64,000 nucleotides of DNA from Splendidivirga corallicola (GTDB lineage: Bacteria > Bacteroidota > Bacteroidia > Cytophagales > Cyclobacteriaceae), in NCBI GenBank assembly GCA_030442035.1, contig JAUJEA010000003.1, positions 248,001 to 312,000 of the forward strand, given 5' to 3'. Below, piece after piece: positions 10,601 to 17,636 of this stretch. The translations under genes and the position numbers were made by a program. The first letter of the stretch is position 1, and the number at the start of each line of letters is the position of its first letter. Below the pieces are notes generated by a model that was not told the origin of the DNA, made no database searches, and saw only the letters and a program-made list of their open reading frames with translations.

Positions 10601-11014
10601 TGGAACAGGTTCGAGTTGGATGCATTAGGAGGAAGGGACAGAAATATGCGACAGGAATCTGTGGATAATAGATGGACAGGTCCGGGCACATCGAATTCCG
10701 TACCAAGAGCCATTGCATTATCCGGACCTGCAAATCACAATTTTCAGTCCTCTGATCGATGGTTGGAAGATGCTTCTTTTATTAGTTTAAGAACGATAAC
10801 CTTAGGTTATAATCTACCTAAATCACTATTGGAGAAGGTTGGTGTTAGTTCGCTTCGGGCTTATGTGAGCGCTAATAATCTTAAAACATTCACCAAATAT
10901 CCCGGCTATACACCTGAGGCATCTGATAGTAGAGATGCAAGAAGTTTTGGGCGTGATTTTGTGACAGCACCGCCCCTAAGAACTTTCATATTTGGTATAA
11001 ATGCCAATTTCTAA
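7604..11014 (+). CDS. SusC/RagA TonB-dependent outer membrane receptor with STN signalling domain
   Basis: 1136 residues. An N-terminal signal segment (about 1-38) is followed by an STN domain (about 40-110, IQMRQVTLDEVFGEIENQT), a carboxypeptidase-like beta-sandwich (about 130-210), a TonB-box-like EVIVVGYGTQ, a plug with IRGVSSIQGSTEPLIVIDGIPV, and the 22-strand barrel region to the C-terminal Phe. It imports a ligand bound by its SusD partner using TonB energy. The STN domain makes it a transducer able to signal through the FecR-like protein encoded upstream. No glycosidases or peptidases flank it, so the ligand is unknown. Confidence 0.96.
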   Translation: MKLELLKTIMFASKGACYIFILQLLGLQLAIADGVDAQNLDETKVTIQMRQVTLDEVFGEIENQTNFSFVKIIDKKLSQAHVDVVFVDTSLRSVLEYLAENSGLEFKRINETISVRSTNKKRRAKEVIIEVDRTIQGKVTDSDSGEPLIGATVQVKGTDIGTITDVEGNFILSVPDDIETLVVSYIGFKSMEVAIGDRVNFNISLEADVSALEEVIVVGYGTQEKGDVTGAIEKVDFEDVEKSGFNSIDQILQGRTTGLQISNVSGNPGSGQQINIRGVSSIQGSTEPLIVIDGIPVNNADPSALNGPLGSVNTQSPLSLINTNDIETIEVLKDASAAAIYGSRATNGVLLITTKSGQKGKTRVSLNAYTGFQDQPIEIKTTDVDTWYQINNEARANANTQLGLSAGDPGFLEPLVNPAVQTTDWIGAITRESASISDINVSLSSGNDKTTIFGSVGYFNQEGWYLTQRFQRYTSKLKIDHSISSNAKVGLNFLGSHGINNKVSTHEGGTRLLERALEQRPGDPIFLDDGSYNIGGSATLTRHNGFQVLQENDSEYKTYRGILNAYAQIGFLKGFTYKISASTDLGFFNDYLYRSPNSIRARSVGGEVHESRNFSTNFLLDNQLTYTGTSGDLSYDVTFVHSYQKFTLDRNYVRGIGLPSSSFTRISAATQLLNTNFGVTALRGSGKSENALESYIGRVQLKFKDRYLFSASLRNDGSSRLSEDNRYGVFPSVSVGWRITEEPFIQSDLLSNLKLRVSYGLTGNLEAVSDFASLALTAGGANYDNENGIIVAQQGNSDLQWETASQFDIGFDADFLDGRFGLTLDYFQQVTDDLLFDRPIRATSGFSTITENVGSMKNSGLEISIGAEAVKTKDFSWSIDLNTSFVSNKITSLNEGVDQIIVGDHVLKVGEAIGSFFLIRQVGIYQSDSEVPEALFANGIRAGDVRFEDLNGDGNINADDRQVAGSALPDFYGGITNTFHYKNFDLSIFMPFSVGNELYWNRFELDALGGRDRNMRQESVDNRWTGPGTSNSVPRAIALSGPANHNFQSSDRWLEDASFISLRTITLGYNLPKSLLEKVGVSSLRAYVSANNLKTFTKYPGYTPEASDSRDARSFGRDFVTAPPLRTFIFGINANF

Positions 11015-11026
11015 ATTACAAAAAAC

Positions 11027-12307
11027 ATGTTGACTAAGAATATATCAAAAATCATATTATTCATTTTGCTGATAAGTACTTTCAGTTGCTCTGATCAACT
11101 GGATATCTTTCCGCAGGATAGTATTGCAACAGAAGATTTAACTTCCGGAGATCTGGAATCTTTGTTAAACGGTGTATATGCCAGTTTCAGAAATACCTAT
11201 GCCGATAATGGTAATTCGTCTTTAATCACGGATTTTGATCTGCTAGCCGGCAATTTCAAAACAGGCCCTCTTTTTGGAGCCAGCACATTCGAAACACATA
11301 ATATCCCAACCACTGATGGCTATGTGGAATATGTTTGGTCAACCATATATGCCTCGATATTTGATGCGAACATATTACTTGAAGTAATTGGCGATGAAAC
11401 AGGTTTTGAAGAAACTGAATCAAGTGCACTGTATCTCAGGAGTTTGGGTTATTATTGGTTGGTAACTCGTTTTGGAGGTGTTCCATTGATCGAAAGCTCT
11501 TCGGAAACAAGTAATAGACGAGCAACTGAAGAAGAAACCTGGAATCTTATTATCAGGGATTTAAATGCTGCTTTAGCAAAGGCTCCTGATTTTTCAGGCC
11601 CTAACTTCGTATCCAAAGAAGCGATCATGGCATTACTGGCAAGGGTCTATTTGTATGTAGGGGATAATGCCCAGGCTTTGCAGATGTCGCAAAATGTAAT
11701 TGATGCCGGACATTTTTCTTTGGAAAGTGATTTTAGTGATATTTTCAGTTCCAATACCAGCGATGAGTTGATTTTCGGATTTAGCAATGTAGAGGAATTT
11801 TCCAGATTGACTCGAATATTTACAACAAATGATCATCCAAACAATGGAAGCCAGGTGTATATTCCAACCGACTTTGCCTTGAATGACCTGTTTGATCCAA
11901 CAGATACACGCAGCGAAGTTTCTGCCATAAGTTTTAATAATCAACCAATGGTCAATAAGTGGGCCAACGATCCTACAGCATCTTTGATTGTTAGCAGATT
12001 AGGGGAGATTTATCTGATAAATGCGGAAGCACAGGGATTTCCAGGTGGTATAGCCAGATTAAATCAACTTCGGGCTATAAGAGGTTTAGCAGCAGTAACG
12101 CCTGCTGATCAAGCTGAATTTATTGATCTGATCATTGAAGAAAGACGAAAGGAATTGTATGCGGAAGGATTTCATTTTTATGATCTTGTTCGCACCGGGA
12201 AAGCGATCCAGGAGATCCCAACCATCACCAGTGAGAACCAATACTTATTGCCTATCCCTCAAAGAGAGATAGACATCGAGGGATACACTCAAAATCCCGG
12301 GTATTAG
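11027..12307 (+). CDS. SusD/RagB family substrate-binding lipoprotein
   Basis: 426 residues. A lipoprotein signal ends at Cys21 (LLISTFSC), followed by the SusD-typical DIFPQDS stretch. TPR-like helices occur in the middle (SKEAIMALLARVYLYVGDNAQALQ) and the family C-terminal block reads IDLIIEERRKELYAEGFHFYDLVRTG. It caps the SusC-type barrel at the cell surface and captures the ligand. It is shorter than the roughly 500-600 residues of polysaccharide-type SusD proteins, as is usual for pairs controlled by FecI/FecR. It starts 12 bases after the susC stop and is followed at once by a terminator. Confidence 0.94.
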   Translation: MLTKNISKIILFILLISTFSCSDQLDIFPQDSIATEDLTSGDLESLLNGVYASFRNTYADNGNSSLITDFDLLAGNFKTGPLFGASTFETHNIPTTDGYVEYVWSTIYASIFDANILLEVIGDETGFEETESSALYLRSLGYYWLVTRFGGVPLIESSSETSNRRATEEETWNLIIRDLNAALAKAPDFSGPNFVSKEAIMALLARVYLYVGDNAQALQMSQNVIDAGHFSLESDFSDIFSSNTSDELIFGFSNVEEFSRLTRIFTTNDHPNNGSQVYIPTDFALNDLFDPTDTRSEVSAISFNNQPMVNKWANDPTASLIVSRLGEIYLINAEAQGFPGGIARLNQLRAIRGLAAVTPADQAEFIDLIIEERRKELYAEGFHFYDLVRTGKAIQEIPTITSENQYLLPIPQREIDIEGYTQNPGY

Positions 12308-12314
12308 AGCATGA

Positions 12315-12362
12315 AAGCCATCCCGTAACAACAGGTACTTCGATTCGGGATGGCTTATTTTA
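12315..12362 (+). terminator. Rho-independent terminator of the sigma/anti-sigma/SusCD unit
   Basis: AAGCCATCCCG at 12315-12325 pairs perfectly over 11 bases with CGGGATGGCTT at 12346-12356, and the downstream strand is T-rich. It begins eight bases after the susD stop codon. Confidence 0.85.
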
Positions 12363-12809
12363 TTCTCCAAAAGTAATTGACTATAAACAGCAAAATAAGT
12401 TTTGCTCTTTTTCCTTTTTGTGCAATGGTATACGCTTCATTGTGATGCTCAGGAACCTTTGACTTCGATTTGAATGGGGAAATCAGAACTGTGGATAGCC
12501 TGGAAATATGAAGGTTGTTTTTTCATTACAAGAGATGAAAAATAGGCATGAAAGAGGTAATCGCTCCCGACATGAGTGTATGCCTCTGTTGTTTACACTT
12601 CTAATCGTAGAATAGGTCTCATATCCAGACCAATCGGATGATCTACTTTTGTCTCCCCCTTAATTTAATAGTCTCTTGATCAAATTGTTTCAATGCTAAG
12701 CTTATAGACCAGAAATGTAAATACTCATATCAAATCTCAAATTTGGTATCTCCCGGTGATGTTTTTTGCATTTTGCTAACAAACATAATTTGTTTTGTTC
12801 TATGCTATA
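12363..12809. other. Gene-free stretch with a possible recombinase vestige
   Basis: About 450 bases between the terminator and the phosphatase gene. On the minus strand, 12573-12596 can be read as TTEAYTHV, the conserved C-terminal tyrosine-recombinase block found better preserved at 37.5 and 42.7 kb. The flanking sequence does not extend the match in frame, so this copy is doubtful. Nothing else recognisable. Confidence 0.3.
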
Positions 12810-13880
12810 TTACCTTTTAAACTGAAGTTCATTCAGGTTCACGGTGTGTTCAATTCGTTGATTATTTTTTATATCCCATGTTTCCATGGTTATAGTTGTG
12901 TTTTGGCCTTTCCAGTCTATCGTTATTAATCCAAAATGATTGTCCATGATAGGCCCTTCAATACGGTTCTTATTCGGTGTAGCAAATAACCAGGTAGAAG
13001 AAAGTCCACTTGAGGTAAAATCATAGATTGGGTAAAAATCTGTATTTAATTTGGATATTTCCGAATAGTGAACATCTCCGGAGATAAAGAATACACCAGC
13101 TGCTTTGGTGTTTTTTATTAAATCAAGCATTTTCTCTCTTTCATGTGGGAAGTTGGCCCAAGCTTCGTATCCATTCCATTCAATTCCAAATTGAGTTCCT
13201 GAACCAATAATTCTTATATCCGCCTCTTTCTTCAATTCATTTTCCAGCCAGCTCCACTGTTCTTCTCCTAAAAAGGTAGGGGTATTTTCTGTGTGCGGAG
13301 CATAATCTTTTGTGTAAAAGCTATACCTTTTATCATCGTCAAGCTCACCGTTATATGGTTTAAGATCATCCCTAAAAGTTCTGCCATCGAGAAGGATTAT
13401 CTGAAGTTTTTGGTCATTATATGTATGTATATAAGAATGATATATACCATTATGTTCCCTTCTCTCGGAAGACTTTGGCTCTTCAAAAAAATCAAGAAAT
13501 ATTTCTTTTGACTCTTCTTTAAAGGGATAGGATTTACCCGTATCATTCCAACCATAGTCATGATCATCCCAGGTCGCTATGATGGGCATATGGTTCTTTA
13601 AGTTAATGTAAGAATCTTTACTCCCCAGTTGTTGATATTTCATCTTAAGGGTATCCATGTTTTTTGTATCACCATAGATATTGTCTCCTAAAAAAATAAA
13701 CAAATCAGGCTTTTTTTGGACAACATTATTAAATATCGGAAGAGGATGTTTTTCCCAACCGCAGGAACCAAATGCAATTTTTGTCGTGATTGCTGTGCTG
13801 TCATTCACGTTGGTCGATTCAACGCATGATTGCAGTATCAAAAAAAGTGTACAAATGGAAACAAATATTATTCTATTCAT
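12810..13880 (-). CDS. PhoD-like alkaline phosphatase family lipoprotein
   Basis: 356 residues. A lipoprotein signal ends at Cys19 (LFLILQSC). Metallophosphatase motifs of the PhoD family follow in order: TKIAFGSCGW, LFIFLGDNIYGD, TWDDHDYGWND and FFISGDVHYSEI. Asp and His in these blocks are the usual metal ligands. It probably hydrolyses phosphate mono- or diesters outside the inner membrane. It is shorter than Bacillus PhoD, like many Bacteroidota relatives. It is a single gene with gene-free flanks on both sides. Confidence 0.9.
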   Translation of the reverse strand: MNRIIFVSICTLFLILQSCVESTNVNDSTAITTKIAFGSCGWEKHPLPIFNNVVQKKPDLFIFLGDNIYGDTKNMDTLKMKYQQLGSKDSYINLKNHMPIIATWDDHDYGWNDTGKSYPFKEESKEIFLDFFEEPKSSERREHNGIYHSYIHTYNDQKLQIILLDGRTFRDDLKPYNGELDDDKRYSFYTKDYAPHTENTPTFLGEEQWSWLENELKKEADIRIIGSGTQFGIEWNGYEAWANFPHEREKMLDLIKNTKAAGVFFISGDVHYSEISKLNTDFYPIYDFTSSGLSSTWLFATPNKNRIEGPIMDNHFGLITIDWKGQNTTITMETWDIKNNQRIEHTVNLNELQFKR

Positions 13881-14037
13881 TTTTTCTCTTTTTTCTTGTC
13901 GGTGCTAATGATGTGGTATATATGAGCTGGCAATTAAGTCATTATATTGAAAAAAATTAAGATTCTTTTTTGATCAAATTGTTAAGATATCCTTCTGAAT
14001 AGATATTATATATACCATGTAGTCGGTGGTACATTCT

Positions 14038-14703
14038 TTATACAATATTCTCTGAGTTAACAAGCTTTAGAAATTCATTACGAAAGGCGGTATCTCCAAA
14101 ACAGCCTCCAAATTCAATGGTAGTTGTAAAGCTACTTTTGTCTTTGATCCCCCTCGATGATACACATAGGTGTTTGGCATTTATTATCACAATGACATCT
14201 TTAGTTTCGAGCGTATCTTGAAGATCCCTTAATATTTGCAAACACAGCCTTTCCTGCACCTGAGGCCGATGGGCATAGTAATCAACCAGACGATTGATTT
14301 TTGAAAGCCCAACTACTTTTTTTTTAGGAACATAGCCTATATGAGTATGTCCAACTATAGGAAGAAAATGATGCTCACAGGAAGAATCGATGGTAATGTT
14401 GCGTTCCACCAGCATTTTGTGGTAGCCATACTTGTTTTCAAAAGTAGAAATCTTAGGTTTATGCTTAGGGTTCAAGCCATAGAACAATTCTTTTATATAC
14501 ATTTTAGCCACTCTGTAAGGTGTGCCGGATAGGCTGTCATCCGATAAATCAAGCCCTAATTCCTCCATTATCTTTGAAAAATAATGTTCTATATTCTTGA
14601 TTTTTATCTCATCCGTTTTATCGAAGGCATCGACGCGCATTGGTGTATCTATACTTGTGGAAATGTGATTATCTCCAACGAAATCGATTTGTTCCTTATT
14701 CAT
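14038..14703 (-). CDS. folE: GTP cyclohydrolase I, zinc-dependent type
   Basis: 221 residues of type I GTP cyclohydrolase, which converts GTP to 7,8-dihydroneopterin triphosphate for folate or pterin synthesis. The zinc ligands match the E. coli enzyme: Cys109 and His112 in SSCEHHFLP and Cys180 in KHLCVSSRGIKD. It lies two bases after merC, and both follow a promoter covered by two palindromes. FolE paralogues linked to zinc-starvation regulons are known in many bacteria, so this may be a stress copy rather than the housekeeping one. The genome's other folE, if any, is outside this window. Confidence 0.95.
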   Translation of the reverse strand: MNKEQIDFVGDNHISTSIDTPMRVDAFDKTDEIKIKNIEHYFSKIMEELGLDLSDDSLSGTPYRVAKMYIKELFYGLNPKHKPKISTFENKYGYHKMLVERNITIDSSCEHHFLPIVGHTHIGYVPKKKVVGLSKINRLVDYYAHRPQVQERLCLQILRDLQDTLETKDVIVIINAKHLCVSSRGIKDKSSFTTTIEFGGCFGDTAFRNEFLKLVNSENIV

Positions 14704-14705
14704 GA

Positions 14706-15119
14706 TCAGACAGTTTCATTTTGATTGGTAATACAACAGTTATTCTCATTGCATTGACAATATTTTTGATTACATAAATGCAGAATCACCAAAGCTAAAG
14801 CAGGGTAATAAATGAATGCTTCGGATAAAGAAGTCCATGCTAGCTTTTCATTTAAAATAACAAGCAACATGGTAAGCCAGCTTATCCAAAGTGCATATCT
14901 CATCCATTGTTTAGTCGTTGTTTTGGCCGACCCGAAAACAGCGAAAACAGAAATGCCTATAGATAAATAATCGATTACACCCCACCATACTGGCACAGTT
15001 TCACAGCAGGCAGACTTGCCAGCTTGTGCTACAAAAATAAAAGGAGTAGCTGCGCAGTGAACAAGGCATAAACCACTGGCCAGAGCACCTACTAAATCTG
15101 ATTTCCGTTGTAGTATCAT
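14706..15119 (-). CDS. MerC-domain membrane protein
   Basis: 137 residues from the ATG at 15119; a TTG just upstream is less likely. The protein has four membrane segments. The first carries a cysteine pair, Cys19 and Cys23 in full-length numbering (GLCLVHCAATP), as in the MerC mercury transporter. The C-terminal tail is unusually rich in metal-binding residues (CNQKYCQCNENNCC plus the earlier SACCE). In Bacteroidota such MerC-domain proteins are often next to Fur/Zur-type regulators and are thought to move metals other than mercury. No other mer genes are present. The tight merC-folE pairing and the upstream palindromes point to zinc or another divalent metal; this is inference. Confidence 0.85.
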   Translation of the reverse strand: MILQRKSDLVGALASGLCLVHCAATPFIFVAQAGKSACCETVPVWWGVIDYLSIGISVFAVFGSAKTTTKQWMRYALWISWLTMLLVILNEKLAWTSLSEAFIYYPALALVILHLCNQKYCQCNENNCCITNQNETV

Positions 15120-15135
15120 CAATTAATCTCATTAA

Positions 15136-15187
15136 TGCAACTAAGTTGCAAAACTAGATTATTTTTCAACAAACGCAACAAAGTTGC
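15136..15187 (-). promoter_or_regulatory. merC-folE promoter overlapped by two Fur/Zur-like palindromes
   Basis: TGCAACTAAGTTGCA at 15136-15150 is a perfect 6-3-6 palindrome. GCAACAAAGTTGC at 15175-15187 is a second copy, perfect over 5-3-5; the centres are 38 bases apart. On the minus strand a Bacteroidota promoter fits exactly: TTG at 15178-15176, a 19-base spacer, and TAGTTTTG (TAnnTTTG) at 15156-15149. The -33 lies inside the upstream palindrome and the -7 touches the downstream one, so a bound repressor would block polymerase. The palindrome type resembles operators of the Fur/Zur/Mur superfamily; the regulator itself is not in the window. Confidence 0.7.
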
Positions 15188-15693
15188 ATTTTATATATAG
15201 TATGTTGGAAATGAAAAAGCAGTAAACTTTCTTTCAGTTGGTTCAAACAGCTATGATTTCACATACATTATCTGCAATGGTGTTTCAGCTAGATCCATGT
15301 CTTTAGTCGGTTCTAAGAAAGGTTCATTGCCTTGTTTAGGCAAGATTTTAGATAAAGACTCAAGATGAAAGATAAATTGCTTTGGCTTTTTTCTTTTTTT
15401 CAGAGAAATAAAACAACCAAATTTGCAAGCTTTTAATTGAATGGATCAAGAAGCTTGCAAAGTTTGTGTGATAGGATAAAGTAAAAAAGATAATGATATT
15501 AAATTTTAAGAAAGCTAGGTTCAAGTGCCGGGCTTAAACATATATGTTATCAGTCTTTATACTAAATTCTTGCTACTTATTACTGTAGTGAGGGTTTTTT
15601 AGCAGGGACTAGTTAGTTTGTGGGTAGCTTTAATAATCATCTAGTTTACTTTAATTTGTATTGATTGATATACTTTTTCCTAAATATTACGGT
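15188..15693. other. Long gene-free stretch holding copy 1 of an inverted repeat element
   Basis: About 500 bases with no credible reading frame. The part 15304-15612 is repeated in inverted orientation at 27605-27863 and is listed separately. A TTTGCAAGCTT / AAGCTTGCAAA inverted repeat (15422-15432, 15451-15461) is present only in this copy. Confidence 0.6.
15304..15612 (+). repeat. Dispersed element, copy 1 (inverted partner at 27.7 kb)
   Basis: Blocks shared with the reverse complement of 27605-27863, in the same order: 18 identical bases beginning TAGTCGGTTC (15304-15321), ATTGCCTTGTTT, a 25-base block ending ACTCAAGAT, about 38 bases beginning GCAAAGTTTGTGTG (15457), about 45 bases beginning TGCCGGGCTTAAAC (15526), and a block ending GGGACTAG. 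Non-coding. The two copies face each other and enclose about 12 kb of genes. Confidence 0.8.
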
Positions 15694-16173
15694 CTAGAAA
15701 TAAGTGTTCTTGTTTCTAAACTTTCCTCCAATCACCCAGAAAAGAAATCTCATAGAGCCGTGAATGGGTTGAACAGCATCCCAATGCTCGGTGATCATTC
15801 CATCCTCCACTTTCCAGATATCCATAATGTTCAGACCTTTTTGAGGATTATCTCGATGTTTTTTATTGTTGGTAGCGTGAGAATGAACTGTCACAAATGG
15901 TCCATCCACATATAAGTGCTTCACATCATATGTATAGTCAGGGTAGCGCTTAGCAAAATTTGACACAACCCGAAGCACACCCGTTAAGCCATCCACCATG
16001 CTCTGATTGTGCTGTTTGTAGGGATGACTTCCGAACTTTTCTTTGATGTACTTGAAATCATGATCATTCATTAAGTGCTGAACAAAGTCTACTACTACTT
16101 CAGCGTTTTGCAACTCTTCTTTGCTCCATGTTGGTTTTTTGAGCTTTTCTAAGTCCACTTTAAGTGTTTCCAT
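15694..16173 (-). CDS. SnoaL/NTF2-like protein
   Basis: 159 residues from the ATG at 16173; the open frame runs further upstream, but only through the promoter palindromes and into the neighbouring gene. The cone-shaped NTF2-like fold is suggested by the family pattern: helices with FVQHLMNDHDF, then YKQHNQSMVDGLTG, and the C-terminal strand block IMDIWKVEDGMITEHWDAVQPI. Such SnoaL-like proteins act as small cytoplasmic enzymes or binding proteins on cyclic or polyketide-like compounds. It is divergent from an HxlR regulator, and two perfect palindromes cover its promoter, so it is very probably that regulator's target. Confidence 0.85.
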   Translation of the reverse strand: METLKVDLEKLKKPTWSKEELQNAEVVVDFVQHLMNDHDFKYIKEKFGSHPYKQHNQSMVDGLTGVLRVVSNFAKRYPDYTYDVKHLYVDGPFVTVHSHATNNKKHRDNPQKGLNIMDIWKVEDGMITEHWDAVQPIHGSMRFLFWVIGGKFRNKNTYF

Positions 16174-16213
16174 TGTTTCTATGTTTTTAAGGTTATTGAA
16201 GCGATTTTTATTA

Positions 16214-16269
16214 ACTTGCAAAAAGCAAGTGAAACAAATATATGAACTTTCACTTGCAAAAAGCAAGTG
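16214..16269 (-). promoter_or_regulatory. Twin HxlR-type operators over the NTF2-like gene promoter
   Basis: ACTTGCAAAAAGCAAGT occurs identically at 16214-16230 and 16252-16268 (the second extends to a 19-base palindrome, 16251-16269), centres 38 bases apart. Reading the minus strand, TTG at 16266-16264, a 21-base spacer and TATATTTG at 16242-16235 form a Bacteroidota promoter. The -33 is inside one palindrome and the other lies just past the -7. The second palindrome also ends five bases before the hxlR-type start codon, so both genes could be repressed. Confidence 0.75.
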
Positions 16270-16274
16270 TTTAT

Positions 16275-16703
16275 ATGAAAAAAGGTAATTTAAGATCGGA
16301 TTGTCCGATAAACTACGCACTTGAATACCTCGGAGATAAGTGGACTTTGTTGGTCATTCGGGACCTGGTATTCGAAGGAAAAAAATTCTATAAGGAGTTC
16401 CTGAACTCAAAAGAAGGAATTGCGACGAACATTTTATCTGATCGACTAAAAAGACTGGAAAATTTGGGAATTGTTGAATCAAAAGTCTATGAAAAACTGA
16501 GAACTCAGAAAATATATGCTCTTAGCGAAAAAGGAAAAGACCTGATTCCAATCTTGGTCGAAATTATATTATGGTCATCAAAACACAAGAATGGACTAAA
16601 TGTAAGTGCAGAATTTGTGAATAAACTAGAAAAAAACAAGATGGAGGTAATAAAATCTATCACCGAAAATGTGGGTGGTAAAAAATTTAGTGCTAACCCA
16701 TGA
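16275..16703 (+). CDS. HxlR-family winged-helix regulator
   Basis: 142 residues from the ATG at 16275, chosen because an earlier start at 16242 would lie within the operator region. The HxlR signature is present: CPINYALEYLGDKWTLLVIRDL, then a winged-helix block ILSDRLKRLENLGIVES and KIYALSEKGKDLIPIL. The lone N-terminal Cys10 before Pro corresponds to the redox/electrophile-sensing cysteine of YodB- and QorR-like members. It is divergent from the NTF2-like gene with identical palindromes between them. Prediction: a repressor released by thiol-reactive compounds. Function is family knowledge plus context, not shown here. Confidence 0.9.
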   Translation: MKKGNLRSDCPINYALEYLGDKWTLLVIRDLVFEGKKFYKEFLNSKEGIATNILSDRLKRLENLGIVESKVYEKLRTQKIYALSEKGKDLIPILVEIILWSSKHKNGLNVSAEFVNKLEKNKMEVIKSITENVGGKKFSANP

Positions 16704-16766
16704 ATACAATAAAATAATAGTTAATAATGTATAAATGGTATTAAAACAATCGGCTATATGGAACAT

Positions 16767-17096
16767 TTATTTCGGTTTGAGGCTCACTACATAATCATAA
16801 CTCTCGTTCAGGTATTTTGCAACATTGTCCAGGTTCTCAAGCATATGTTCCGGTATCAGCACATATCCGTGCATGACAGCATTATATGATTTGAAGATTG
16901 TCGAATCAAATGCTTCCATGTATTTTTTTTGAACCTCTTTTGAGAATCGAATCCCAATTTCTCCTGCTTTATTTAATAAGGAAAACATATGTCCGTTGGC
17001 TGAAGTATAAGGCATGGTTTTGCCTTTTCTTTCAAACCTTGGACATTTGGAAATTAATTCATCATAGATTTTAAGTTTGTCTTCCCACATAATCAA
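16767..17096 (-). CDS. TfoX/Sxy N-terminal-domain-like small protein
   Basis: 109 residues. It resembles the TfoX N-terminal or YjbR-like fold: GHMFSLLNKAGEIGIRFSKE, a helix, then AVMHGYVLIPEHML and the terminal YDYVVSLKPK. In accessory regions such single-domain proteins are common and are not evidence for competence. The start codon follows the stop of the SRPBCC gene with no gap, so the two are almost certainly co-translated. Function unknown. Confidence 0.7.
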   Translation of the reverse strand: MIMWEDKLKIYDELISKCPRFERKGKTMPYTSANGHMFSLLNKAGEIGIRFSKEVQKKYMEAFDSTIFKSYNAVMHGYVLIPEHMLENLDNVAKYLNESYDYVVSLKPK

Positions 17097-17537
17097 TTAT
17101 TGTTTTTCAACGAAATCCTTAAATTGTCTCATCCACTTTTCCCCTTGTTTTCTGTACATCCCCGGAAATAGGATTGCCATAAGTTTTGGCATAAACCAAT
17201 TGATGCGTGTATACTCAAATTCGTACTCGTATCTTGTCTTTTGGTCATCTAATTCAATGAATTTACACTTCATCGTGTTATCCATATGTTTGTGATGATA
17301 GCTTGATTCAAAAGAATCGGGTAATCGGTTAGCAGTAATGGTTTCTGTCAATTCCATATCACGGTTTCCATATTTATAGAACATTTTTGATACGGCTCCA
17401 TTCTGACCTGACTCTCCGCTTAACAGCTCTTTCTTTACAAACCCATCCTGATATTCTCCAAGATATTTAGGGTCAATGAAGTATTTCACAACTTCATCTC
17501 TTGATTTGGCAATTTCTACTGAACCTTTGAATTTCAT
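17097..17537 (-). CDS. SRPBCC (START/Bet v1-like) family protein
   Basis: 146 residues beginning MKFKGSVEIAKSRDEVVKYFIDP, the usual first strand and helix of SRPBCC polyketide-cyclase-like domains. It ends with the long C-terminal helix around RKQGEKWMRQFKDFVEKQ. The fold binds hydrophobic ligands in the cytoplasm. It directly precedes the TfoX-like gene on the same strand. Confidence 0.85.
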   Translation of the reverse strand: MKFKGSVEIAKSRDEVVKYFIDPKYLGEYQDGFVKKELLSGESGQNGAVSKMFYKYGNRDMELTETITANRLPDSFESSYHHKHMDNTMKCKFIELDDQKTRYEYEFEYTRINWFMPKLMAILFPGMYRKQGEKWMRQFKDFVEKQ

Positions 17538-17636
17538 AATTGCTATTCGGATTTAATTAATTGGAACATAATTACAGAAATCAATTCAGATTGAGGTTAC
17601 AAAATAGTTTTGTAACCAGAATTTTTACAGATTTTC

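Noticed and set aside
14038-15119. Mercury-resistance (mer) operon
   Set aside because: Only a MerC-domain protein is present; merR, merT, merP and merA are absent, and the partner is folE. A general metal response fits better.
16767-17096. Competence regulator TfoX/Sxy
   Set aside because: Only the short N-terminal-type domain is present and no competence genes are nearby; such domains are common in unrelated accessory proteins.
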